Shown here piece by piece: positions 1-9,320 of a stretch of DNA of 64,000 bases. The notes under the pieces were generated by a model that made no database searches, was not told where the DNA came from, and saw only the letters and a list, made by a program, of their open reading frames with translations. The position numbers and the translations under genes are program-made. This stretch comes from Haematobia irritans (taxonomy: Eukaryota; Arthropoda; Insecta; Diptera; Muscidae), in NCBI RefSeq assembly GCF_050003625.1, contig NC_134400.1, positions 64,356,241 through 64,420,240 of the forward strand, given 5' to 3'. The first letter of the stretch is position 1. Each line of letters starts with the position of its first letter.

Positions 1-177
1 TCGACACCAATCAGAAATACTACTCAATTCTCTATTCACCTTTGCTTCGAAATATTGCAAATCTTCACCAGAACAGTGCGCGACCAACTGCAGATCATCT
101 GCATATAAGTGTGCTTTCATAAAAATAAAATTATCAAAAATGTCATTTATATATAGGGAGAAAAGGAGAGGACCTAA
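1..177 (-). pseudogene. LINE reverse transcriptase fragment (Jockey/CR1-like)
   Basis: The minus strand reads openly through the RT palm of a non-LTR retrotransposon. Reading down from about 177 it gives ILGPLLFSLYIND (end of motif B region), then about 15 residues later the catalytic box LYADDLQL, then a segment ending SISDWCR at the window edge. Both catalytic aspartates are present. The upstream side stops where the foldback repeat begins at about 171, so this is a piece of a longer ORF cut by the window start and by that repeat. The YADDLQL form is common in Jockey and CR1 lineages; the exact clade is inference. Confidence 0.75.
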
Positions 178-265
178 AATAATTTTTCTATGGGTGTACC
201 GGACTTTAGAGAGATATGATTTGAACACCCATAGAAAAATTATTACCATACGGGCTCAAATCGAC
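171..265. repeat. Foldback repeat, truncated copy A
   Basis: A hairpin is formed by aatttttctatgggtgt near 185 and its inverse acacccatagaaaaatt near 228, around a short spacer containing ctttagagagatatgattt. It continues into ttaccatacgggctcaaatcga. The same hairpin and spacer occur around the Copia element (16,150 and 26,790), and one arm occurs at 33,485. This copy shows the uninterrupted spacer, which proves that Copia inserted into the spacer in the other copy. Confidence 0.7.
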
Positions 266-433
266 TTTGCGACGTTTCGCAGGGTCCATAGCTCGGAAAC
301 GCGGGCAAAGGCGGAGTGCGTGTGGCTGCAGACACACTTTGCATCTCACCTCACCACCTTTCTCTCTAGGCTGGGCGAAGTCTCTTTCTGCGTCAGGGCG
401 TTCATTTGTGAGACAACGTGATGGGCCAGACAT
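266..433 (-). pseudogene. Gag-type zinc-finger fragment, BEL/Pao-like
   Basis: A short minus-strand reading frame starts MSGPSRCLTNERP and contains RCKVCLQPHALRLC followed by FRAMDPAKRRKV. The C-x2-C-x2-H-x-L-x2-C, F-x2-M, R-x2-V spacing resembles the start of the zinc-knuckle region of BEL/Pao Gag, as also seen in this window near 3,050 (HPLRLCEEFLRMS). It abuts the 3' end of the BEL integrase frame and is cut by the foldback repeat. It could belong to a different BEL family. Function beyond nucleic-acid binding cannot be inferred. Confidence 0.4.
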
Positions 434-449
434 GTCTGGAAATACCTTG

Positions 450-1575
450 TTGTCGGGGCCTTAGTAGATCTTTTCGATTCCACCTACTTTCCACTCTGAT
501 GGATGCAAATTATCGTTCCTGATTACTACCAGGTCACCAACTCCAAAAATCTCTTTGCGGAAATTTCCACTTATTTCGCTTATGGAGCTCAACGAGATAT
601 TCCTCTTTCCACCGTTTGGCGTAAGAGTGGTAAAGGACCTTAAGTTTCTGCCATCTATTCACATAACTTAACGACTCAATCGTCGTATCGGGCTCCGGTG
701 GGGAGAGAAGGGCAAAACCTATAAGAAAGTGTCCTGGGGTTAAAGGGGCCAAATCGGTAGGATTTTCGCTCATAGGACTATGGGGCCTTGAATTAAGGCA
801 TGCCTCGATTCGGGCTAACATCGTGCTGAACCCTTCAAAAGTGAACTTCTGGGAGTGAGACACCTTCTTAAGTCTTGAAACTCTTAACTCCTGCGTCCCA
901 AAGACCACCCATATGTGGCGCACCAGGGGGAATAAATTTCCATTCTAATAATTGGAAGGCATTAAGCGAAATAAGATTTTGCTTCACTTCAGAAAGAAAT
1001 CGGGTTTGGTCTCTGCCAAGAACATTAGAAGCTCCTACAAAATATGTCCCATTATCAGAAAACATCTTAGAAGGTCAGCCTCCGAGTAAATGCAGCAATA
1101 AAACAATCAGTCGACATATCATTTGTCGCTTTCAAATGAATTGTCTTAGTCGCAAAGCAGACAAACACAAGCACATATCCTTTAGTGATACGGCAACCTC
1201 TACCAATGTAGGTCTTAATATCAAAGGGGCCTGCAAAGTCGACTCCAGTGCATGTAAACGGGCGAGACAATGTAGTTCTCCCAGGGGGAAGAGCGGCCAT
1301 AGTTTGGTCGACAGTTTCTTTCCGAAAGAATACGCATGCACTGCAATTATGGATGATTGTTCTGATTTTTCAGTCTGGGAACCCAAAATTCTAATCTCAT
1401 CATGTACCGTATTCGTGTGAATATACTCCAGGTACAATTTGGGCATCATAGGGTAGAATTTTGGGGAATCTCTCGTCATAGGTGAGAGTAGGGGAACGCG
1501 CAAGTCTACCATAAATCCAAGAGAATCTATAAACGGATTGAAATTCAACAGAGGGCTCTTTCGGAAGCATTAAAT
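450..1575 (-). pseudogene. BEL/Pao integrase, degenerate
   Basis: Minus-strand fragments in successive frames follow the BEL/Pao integrase in order. The N-terminal zinc-binding part lies at 1,575-1,310 (YLEYIHTNTVHDE, FGKK). The core begins at 1,300-1,067 with TGVDFAGPF, the first catalytic Asp, then FATKTIHL. A second block at 1,065-868 reads FSDNGTYFVGA (second catalytic Asp) and PPGAPHMGGLWDAGVKSFK. The C-terminal part at 923-534 has LNSRPHSP and LAPLTPGHFLIG, the latter diagnostic of this superfamily. At least three frame changes break the ORF. It is the downstream half of the element whose gag/protease lies at 2,028-3,557; most RT and RNase H are missing between them. Confidence 0.85.
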
Positions 1576-1643
1576 ACCACACGTAATTTAGTGGTGGCGC
1601 TGTCAGGCTTGAAAACAGCGTGATGGGGTAAATAAAACACAGT

Positions 1644-1913
1644 ATTACGGTGTTCTCACCAAGCATGTTTTGGGGTTTGAAATTGTTCCCTTTATAAGCA
1701 TTTCAAAACGAGTCGTTTTCGCCATACTAAAAAACAATTTCAAAACACAAGTTTTCCACCAAAACACGTCAATTTTAGAATGTGAACCCACCTAATTTGG
1801 AATATACCCCGAATAACATACCCTATTCCCAATATATGTCAAAATATTGAAATAAATTTCATAGGAAAAAAAAAGAATAAACAAAAGCTTTGAAGAACAT
1901 GGACATGTGAAAA
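1644..1913 (+). repeat. Dispersed 240-bp repeat, copy 1
   Basis: The stretch from attacggtgttctcacc to aagaacatggacatgtgaaa matches 35,112-35,345 on the same strand over nearly its full length, and its first ~90 bp match 30,705-30,797 inverted. It has no coding potential and no obvious terminal inverted repeats. It sits in the gap where the BEL RT should be. Confidence 0.65.
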
Positions 1914-2027
1914 TAAATTTGTTTCCCTTTGCGTTCGCGGTAATTATTTGAACATACGTTGCATATATGTGAATTTAGAGTAAATGGGAATTTCGAGATT
2001 CCATGGCAACAGTCATACTAAAACATC

Positions 2028-3557
2028 TCAACTCGGTGTGAACGGTGAAATGTTTTGGAAAAACGAATGAGGAAAACGACCATTATCATTACGATAAGTC
2101 GTTCGAAGGTATAATTCTTCACACCATCTATCCTCTTCTGACATAGTGCATACTTTCGGTACATCTTCGATTTCCCAAAACCTAGCAAGTTGATCATTCA
2201 ACTCCATGTGGTTGTAAAATGATACTACCGACTGTAGGGGCTTGGTTTGGGTGACTTTGCCAGTCACGATCCAACTGGCAATAAGATCACCATTAGGGTG
2301 CTTATGAACATCAGTATGCATTATCCGAGAATATATGTCACCACCCAGTAAAAGGTCCATATGAGAACATTTTAGATCACACATCGTGATCTCGGGCAGG
2401 TTTACATCTAATAGCTGTGACAATGAATAAGTTGGCAAACGACCAGTCAATTTGTCAACAACATACGCATCCGTCGACAGCTCAAATAGGGGAGCACAAT
2501 GAGATCCTACAAACTTTAGTAGACTTCGCCGATATCGTGCCGTTTAGGCCAACAATATTCGCAGAAGTAACTGGGAATATCGGCAAAGCAAGTTTCTTTT
2601 GCAACTCTCGGGAAATGAAAGTTGCTTACGAGGCAGGATCGATCAATACTCTAGCCGAACACTTTACGCCATGACAACACAAATCTACCACAGTAGTTCC
2701 CAAAAGAACTGTAGAAAACTGTGATGTTTCCATAGCAGTTGCAAAAGTTTGCAACGAACGGGCAGCCTGTGATGTAGAAGGAACATCGTCAGAAGCTGAT
2801 CGGGCTGGATTTCCCATATGGCGGATCATTCCAGGTCGTGAGCCCGAATCTCGACTTACTTGTGTTGAAGATTCCCTTCTATGCAAGTGAGAATGATGTC
2901 TTTGTTTGCAGAAGTAACATATATTCGAGCTCTTACAATTGCTAAAAGTGTGCGACGATGCTAGACAATTTGTGCAACATTTGAGTCGTTTGACGGTTTC
3001 CAATCGATTGTTAACCGACATTCGAAGAAATTCTTCGCATAATCGAAGGGGATGCGATTCGGAAAAAGAGGGCATTTCTGCTGAGGATTAGATGGTACAG
3101 TTGTAGCGAAGCTCTTAAAACTTCTGTTACCATTACTATTAGTACTTGACTTTCGCTTTGGGCTAGTAGGTTTTTTAACATAACTCGGACCAGATGTCGA
3201 AATATTATGGGCGCCTTTAATGTCAAAGACGGACTCAAGGGTCTGATACCGACCAGTCAAAAACTTATCCATTGTTTCCCATTTAGGTAGGTCAGAACTC
3301 GACCCTTGAGATTGATCCCAATGTCCTAGGGTAACTTCAGGAAGACGGGTGGAACAAATGAAAACAAATATAACGTCCCAATTCTTCTTATCAATGCCCA
3401 AAAGAGATAAATTAGTTATGCAGTCGCTCATAGTACGCTGCAATTGCTTAATAGAGGGACTAGATTCTTTTAAAACGGGTGCAAGATTCATGATAAAACA
3501 AACAGGTAGTGCCTGCGAAACATAGGATTCTAATTTTTTAAGTGTTCTTTTCTCCAA
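2028..3557 (-). pseudogene. BEL/Pao Gag-protease-RT start, degenerate
   Basis: On the minus strand 3,557-2,961 gives the C-terminal half of BEL Gag (IKQLQRTMSDCITNL, PKWETMDKFL). Next, 3,075-2,626 gives zinc knuckles (CCTNCLASSHTFSNC, CYFCKQRHHSHLH) and the protease start, where the active-site segment reads LIDPAS instead of the usual D-S/T-G/A. Then 2,450-2,028 gives the rest of the protease domain (DLLLGGDIYSRI, ASWIVTGK) and the entry to the RT (FWEIEDVP). The RT itself is absent. Frames change between blocks. The element was a vertebrate-free insect LTR retrotransposon type; this copy cannot be autonomous. Confidence 0.85.
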
Positions 3558-4490
3558 ACGTCATACAAAAACAAAACAATGTTGTCATTGCGAAATGAAT
3601 TACAATTTTAATGTAGAGGAAGAATAACTAACTTTTCTTATCAGCTACCGGAAAAACTTAAATTTGACGTGATATTTGATTATATTTAAATTGAGATTTC
3701 GGAATTTGGATATTCTATGAAATAAAAAATATGGGAAAGTGTTGCATTTGCAAGGACTGCACGGCCCAGGATTTTATGTTCCAAAGGATGATAAGAGAAG
3801 AGCAGAATGGGCAGCAATATGTAGAATGGAACTGAAATATTACTACCAAATATGTGAGGACCATTTTCTGCCTAGTGATATCATAAATAGTTCCTACAGA
3901 AAACACCTCTTACCAAAAGCAAAGCCTTTCATTGTAGGAGAGCAAGCTACGTTCAATTTGTTAAGATATTAGTCGACAATAAAGTGCTTTCATTTAGGGT
4001 ACAATCTGCAAAAGCAAACCTGTCTGGCCACCGGATAATGGACACAGTAACCAGGTTAGTTCCAAAAGCTACACACATCTACCAACGTATATACAATAAA
4101 ATTTTAACATTCACATTTACAGAGGAAGAGTTGAGTATACCTTGTTCTTCACCTGAATATGGTCCAAATACCTACGACAGGTAAGTTTAAAAATTTGACT
4201 AGCATTGCAGAGTTTTACTCCTATCGTTTTTTATGTTTCAGTTATCTTGGTGTAAATGAAGGCTTTGGTGCACAAATGGATTTTTCATTTGGGTTAGTAT
4301 GTCCCATATATACACCTATATACCTATATATAAAAGAGTTGAAGATCCATCGAGCTATAACTTGACACAGATTTTTAATTGTATATATCGTCATATGAAA
4401 AAAAACTACGTAACTTACATTGCAAACATTTTACAGGAGAAGCAAAAAACTTTCTTGCAGTTCCCTGCGCTTGCTTGTTGCACCACGGGT

Positions 4491-4835
4491 GGCTCCCGTG
4501 GTGCAATGGTTAGCATGCCCGCCTTGCATACACAAGGTCGTGGGTTCGATTCCTGCTTCGACCGAACACCAAAACGCTTTTCAGCGGTGGATTATCCCAC
4601 CTCAGTAATGCTGGTGACATTTCTGAGGGTTTCAAAGCTTCTCTAAGTGGTTTCACTGCAATGTGGAACGTCGTTCGGACTTGGCTATAAAAAGGAGGTC
4701 CCTTGTCATTGAGCTTGACATGGCATCGGACAGCACTCAGTGATAAGAGAGAAGTTCACCAATGTGGTATCACAATGGACTGAATAGTCTAAGTGAGCCT
4801 GATACATCGGGCTGCCACTTAACCTAACCTAACCT
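4491..4835 (+). mobile_element. tRNA-derived SINE with LOA LINE 3' tail
   Basis: The head resembles a tRNA gene: ggctcccgtggtgcaatgg (box A-like) at 4491, then ggttcgattcc (a perfect RNA polymerase III box B) at 4543-4553. A unique body of about 200 bp follows. The tail, from about 4,762, reads aatgtggtatcacaatgg, continues through ctgaatagtctaagtgagcc, and ends in three aacct units. That tail matches the 3' end of the LOA element at 13,736-13,813 over about 42 identical bases. The SINE lies in an intron of the P/THAP gene. A 9-bp inverted repeat (caccacggg/cccgtggtg) spans its 5' edge. No clear target-site duplication was found. Confidence 0.8.
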
Positions 4836-5925
4836 ACGGCTTTTATAATTTGGATATTAAAATTGTCGTTTTTAGTCGTATGACTTTAAAACCTATCAGG
4901 TACGTGTATTTTGATGCGGTGCGTAGTAATCAATCAAAAAGTCGATTTTGAATTTTTTGTAACTTACGTCTTTTTTGATTTCATATGACGATATACAAAA
5001 CCTCAGTTAATTTTGGTTGATATCGGTTCATATTTAGATAGAGCTACCATACATTATAGTATTGACGACTGTTGTATGTGCTTACCAACTTTTCTCTCCA
5101 CAGACAGTTCAACCATGGAGAAGGAATTGAATTAAAAAATTCTGATACACAAACCGAGTAAGAACAATTGGTTATATATTCTAAATGGTACATATAAATT
5201 CAAATTCGTTGTATTTATAGACCAATAGAACTTTATCAAGAAATGATGAAACAGCTCGTACATTTTAAAAATCTTGCTAAAGAATTGCAACTTGAAGTTA
5301 CAGATTTGAAAATAAAGCTGGCCGAGAGTGACAAATTAGTTTCTTGTATGCGCTCACTTTTCACAGAGGGGCAGATAAGAAAACTAATTTCGCCAGGAGC
5401 GCTTAAATGGCAGTGGTCTGACATTTCAAATGCCATGTGTTTACATGCCGCTGGTCCTCGGGCATATAGACATTTGTACAATAAAGGTTTCCCCTTGCCT
5501 GGCGTTTCAACATTGCAGCGTTGGGCAAGAAAGATCGACATATCCGAAGGAATTATGAAGACCTCTATAGACTTCATGAAAAATCACGCAGATTTGTCTA
5601 AGGAAGACAGAATATGCTTACTCGCTTTCGATGAGATGAAGGTAGCCGAAACGTACGAGTATGAAACACCAGGAGACTTCGTGAGAAAGCCTGCAAACTA
5701 CGTGCAGGTTGTAATCGCTCGTGGTCTACGAAAATCGTGGAAACAACCCGTTTTTTTTTTCAATATGACTGCAGAATGGATAAAGCAACATTATTTTCAA
5801 TAATAAGAGATTTAGAAACCGCGGGTTACACTGTAGTTGCAACTGTGTGCGATTTGGGGGCAACTAATCAATCTTTGTGGAATAGCCTAGGTGTTTCAAA
5901 AGGTAAGAGGGCTACTATAAAAATA

Positions 5926-6138
5926 AAGCCGGTACTAAGTTCCGCTTTCGTTTTGAAATTTTCACGGTTACTTCAATAATATAACTAATTGTAATGCACA
6001 TAGTGTTACTTAATTGATTCATACGATCTTTATCATGTAGATTTTTTGACTTTTTTTAATTTTATTTTCAATTATTATAAAAAAGTAACTGTGAAAACTA
6101 ATTTATTTTCAAGTCGAAAATCGAACATAGTCCCGGCT
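5926..6138. mobile_element. MITE, AGGTGGGTAYTAAG family, divergent copy
   Basis: Imperfect terminal inverted repeats (aagccggtactaagtt at the left, the inverse of aacatagtcccggctt at the right) bound about 210 bp. Internal inverted pieces (ttttcacggttact / agtaactgtgaaaa) add to the foldback. It sits within the intron between exons 6 and 7 of the P/THAP gene, so it does not interrupt coding sequence. Confidence 0.6.
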
Positions 6139-6519
6139 TATATGCATGATATTAAGAAATATTTATATTTAGATCGACCGTGGTTTCAAAATCCAGTCAT
6201 TGAAGGAGCCAAAATTTTTACCTTCGCAGATACCCCGCATTTATTGAAGCTATTAAGAAACCATTATTTAGATAGTGGTCTAATGTGGAAAAACCACCAT
6301 TTAACAGTAGAAACCATAGGAGACCTACTAAGGCATACCGCTATGAGCGATATTTCCATTTCTTATAAAATTACAGGAGATCACATTTCTGTAAAAGGGC
6401 CTGGTGAGTACTTCAATAAGACATTACATATTAACCTAGGTAGTTAAAAAGGTTGACAAGTGTAAAAATATAACATGTTTTCCCAAGTAGAAATAGGTTG
6501 TTCTATTCAAATGCAACTA

Positions 6520-6735
6520 TAACAAGTAAGGAAAGCCTAAAGTCGGGCGGGGCTGACTATATTATACCCTTCACCAATGTGTAGACTAAATTGTTAGTAC
6601 CATCTCAAATTAATTAAAATTTAATTCTAAGACGATCGGTATACTAAACGATGAATCTGTGCTCCTTCTGGGCGTTACATACAAATGCACAAACTTATTA
6701 TACCCTGTACAACCGTAGTGATGAAGGGTATAAAA
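6520..6735. repeat. Dispersed repeat with gggtata inverted ends
   Basis: The segment starts caagtaaggaaagcctaaag, continues cgggcggggctgactatatt and ataccctt, and ends gatgaagggtataaaaatt, so the two sides can fold together through aagggtata. It lies in the intron after exon 7 of the P/THAP gene. I recognise this only as a sequence type common in fly genomes; I cannot name a family with confidence. Confidence 0.4.
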
Positions 6736-7278
6736 ATTATTATTCGGATCTATTGAGATCATTACTAGAACTAACTTCGATACTAACTCGGATGAAATCT
6801 CATCAATGACGTTCTATTGTATGTACATAACAAAATTGTCCTCCTCACATTATTAGCATCAATCTCGAAACCATTTGATTTTAATAAAAATTTATAAACT
6901 TAGGGAGGCAAAAGGTCAAATTAGCAGCTCAACTCTTCTCCAACACCACCGCAAACGCAATTATAAGATGTCATACTTATGGTATGGATGTGTACAAACC
7001 ACTTGAAACGGCCAAATTCTTTCAACTTGTTAATAATTGGTTTGATATTCTTAATTCAAATACAAAAACGTTCAACTATATTGGCAAGGTATATATCCTG
7101 AGTCTCCTGTTTTTTATATGTGTCAACTTATAAATATCCATTAATACAAATTGTCTATTACCTTGACACATTAACATATTTCTTTCTTATAGATTTGAAC
7201 CATAGCTCGTTGCACAATAGTCTTTATAAATACTTAAATAAAATTCGATAAGTTTCGGTTTTACATAATTTGTTCTTA

Positions 7279-7320
7279 AGGCTGGTACTAAGTTCGCAAA
7301 CACAAACTTAGTACCCACCT
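7279..7320. mobile_element. Minimal MITE remnant, AGGTGGGTAYTAAG family
   Basis: Only the two terminal inverted repeats remain, aggctggtactaagttcg and the inverse of its partner aacttagtacccacct, separated by about 8 bases. It lies in the intron before exon 9 of the P/THAP gene. Other copies are at 5926, 29160, 30491 and 52041. Confidence 0.6.
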
Positions 7321-7398
7321 TATTTTGAGAAGATCAACTTCTTAGAAAACATTATGAGAAGAAATAAATAAAGCCCAATTATTCAAATCCATGGTTAA

Positions 7399-7640
7399 TG
7401 CGCTTTACAGACTATCAGTTATTCCGGACGACAGTGCTCGTGACGAACATATCTCATATATTGTGCACATTATAAGTTAAGTCCGAAGGCATAATCGATA
7501 CTGCTGTATGTTTATTGGATCGATAACACATTTACCGATTATGTAGTCATCGCCGACAAGTCGTATCGATCCGACACACTGTAAGATTCTTTACAAACAC
7601 CGACATTCCGTCCGGAATAACTGATAGTCTGTAAAGCGCA
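7399..7640. mobile_element. MITE with perfect 32-bp terminal inverted repeats
   Basis: Bases 7399-7430 (starting tgcgctttacagactatcag) are the exact inverse complement of 7609-7640. The element is 242 bp and is flanked by a 3-bp direct repeat taa (7396-7398 and 7641-7643). A 3-bp TWA duplication is typical of PIF/Harbinger elements. The perfect match of the ends suggests a recent insertion. It lies in the intron between exons 8 and 9 of the P/THAP gene. Confidence 0.8.
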
Positions 7641-8681
7641 TAAGACACATTCCTTCAACACATCCGAACTTATAGCCGTTTATATATGTTTTAAACTACT
7701 TTATGTTAGGAACCATTTGGAAAAACTATAGAAAACCAGAAACAAATATTGTTAGAGATGAATGAGGCTATGTCTTCTCCATTGATTCCTAAAAGGCAGA
7801 GACTTGAACTATTTCAGCAAAAATTTATAATGACCGACAATGCTTTATTAATGCTATATGAATATGTTGAAGAAAGGTATAAAATGTAGTACATTTTAAC
7901 TTACCGGCTAAATAAGGATGTAATCGAGCATTTTTGGAGCCTTAAGAAGCAAGGGAAGTCTTTATGATCACCCAACTCCAAAAGAATTTAAGTATAGAAT
8001 GAGGAAATATATTCTAGGTAAATATTTACATTAAAAAAAATTGTTAATGGCTTCTCCTTTCCAGCACGAAATACCGAACGCCTTGAAGGCACGGGTAATG
8101 TTGACGTCGACTCTACTAAATGGTTTTCCTCAACAGAATCTACCGAAGTCACTCCTGCTTCCGCTAAAATTGTAGAACAAGACATTTGCGATGAAGACGA
8201 CGACGAACCATATACTTCACAAATAATTTCTTTTGGACCTGCCGAAGATGGTTTGTTGGCCGAAAACGAATCTAAGATGTTATCTGAAATACATGACAGC
8301 GGCGACTTGAAATATATCGCTGGCTATATTATCCGTAAACTTGGTCTTGACGAATACGAAAGTAAGGAGAATTCTTTCACTTGGATAGACCAAGTCTCAA
8401 AAGGTTGTCTGAAAAAACCATCTTCACAATTTCTTGACGATATAAGGAAACTTGATGCGATATTTCATAATATGAACGGAAACTACATTGACCATGAAAA
8501 AAATATACTAAAACGGCTTTTTAAAATGAGCTAAGGAATAGATCTTCCAGAAAATGTAAAAATGTTCTTTTTTAAGTGTCGCATATTTTTTCGCATTAGA
8601 AGCCTCAATAAAAAGCTTAGAATTCAAAAGGCTAAACAACAATTGTTGAATCAAAAGAAAACTATCCAATATGGTCTTTGA

Positions 8682-9202
8682 TCCTATAAATCAGATTAAC
8701 TGACCCAATTTCATAGTCTTACTCAGTGCAACTGTTATTTTTCCAATTAGAACCATACTTAGAAATGACATAGAATACTATGTTTAACGATGTCATCGAA
8801 TCGTATTTATTATTTCCATATTATTTAAATTTACGGATTTTTTAAATCTGTTACATTTTGTTCCTTTCAAAAAGTATAATAAAAATAAAACTCTATTGTC
8901 ATCAATAAAATGTTTCTTTCATCTTCCATAATATTGCAGAATGTATGAGACCACTTGGTTTCGAAAACGTTATGTCACTAGTCCAAAGATGTTAACTATG
9001 TTGAATGGTAATCTATGGTATAGGTAACAAAATTAGAATACTAGCTGTCTGGCTGCTGTTGCCTTTTTTAATCCTTCTTTTTATTCCTTGCACAACAAAC
9101 TTGATGTCAACAGTACAGAATGGACTGCATATATGGCACTTCAATAGGCGTTGTTTAACTATTTTCTTTGCGCCTGTTAATGACTCATATACTAAAGATA
9201 TA
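8682..9202. other. AT-rich stretch, no gene seen
   Basis: This sequence lies between the P/THAP gene and the LOA insertion. It contains possible polyadenylation signals (aataaaa near 8,878 and 8,904) downstream of the gene and nothing else that I recognise. Its right edge holds the left copy of the LOA target-site duplication (9192-9202). Confidence 0.5.
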
Positions 9203-9320
9203 TATATTTTTTTTTTTATTCAACCGTCGAACTGAACGGACGTGTTTTCTAATAGCGGAGTATTTCATCGTAATAAATACTTATTACGAATTTCACGTGT
9301 GGTGGAAATAATAAACCACC

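Larger units (their letters stand above)
3731..8681 (+). pseudogene. THAP/P-element transposase-like gene, 10 exons
   Basis: This is a THAP-type zinc finger plus P-element transposase. Exons I can delimit by AG/GT sites with matching phase: 3731-3933, 3998-4054, 4125-4180, 4242-4292, 5104-5157, 5221-5902, 6173-6403, 6904-7088, 7710-8017 and 8065-8681. Exon 1 has the THAP domain (MGKCCICK, then YVPKDDKRRAEW and CEDHF). Exon 6 opens with a coiled-coil-like stretch followed by the RNase-H-like core (LLAFDEMKVAETYEYET, NYVQVVIARG, CDLGATNQSLW). Exon 7 has FADTPHLLKLLRNHYLDSGL, exon 8 KLAAQLFSNTT, exon 10 YIAGYIIRKLG and FFFKCRIFFRIR. Lesions: a frameshift inside the THAP finger, a frameshift in the T-run near 5,750, an in-frame TAG at 7,887, a frameshift in a T-run near 7,936, and TAA at 8,532. 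No P terminal repeats were found. It is either an old transposon or a decayed domesticated copy; homopolymer errors in the assembly could explain two of the five lesions. Confidence 0.85.

Noticed and set aside
875..1420. A 181-residue plus-strand reading frame
   Set aside because: It is antisense to the BEL integrase, whose motifs are on the minus strand; it has no domain of its own.
4491..4563. Functional tRNA gene
   Set aside because: Box B is good but the acceptor and anticodon arms pair poorly and the sequence continues into a LINE-derived tail, so a SINE head is more likely.
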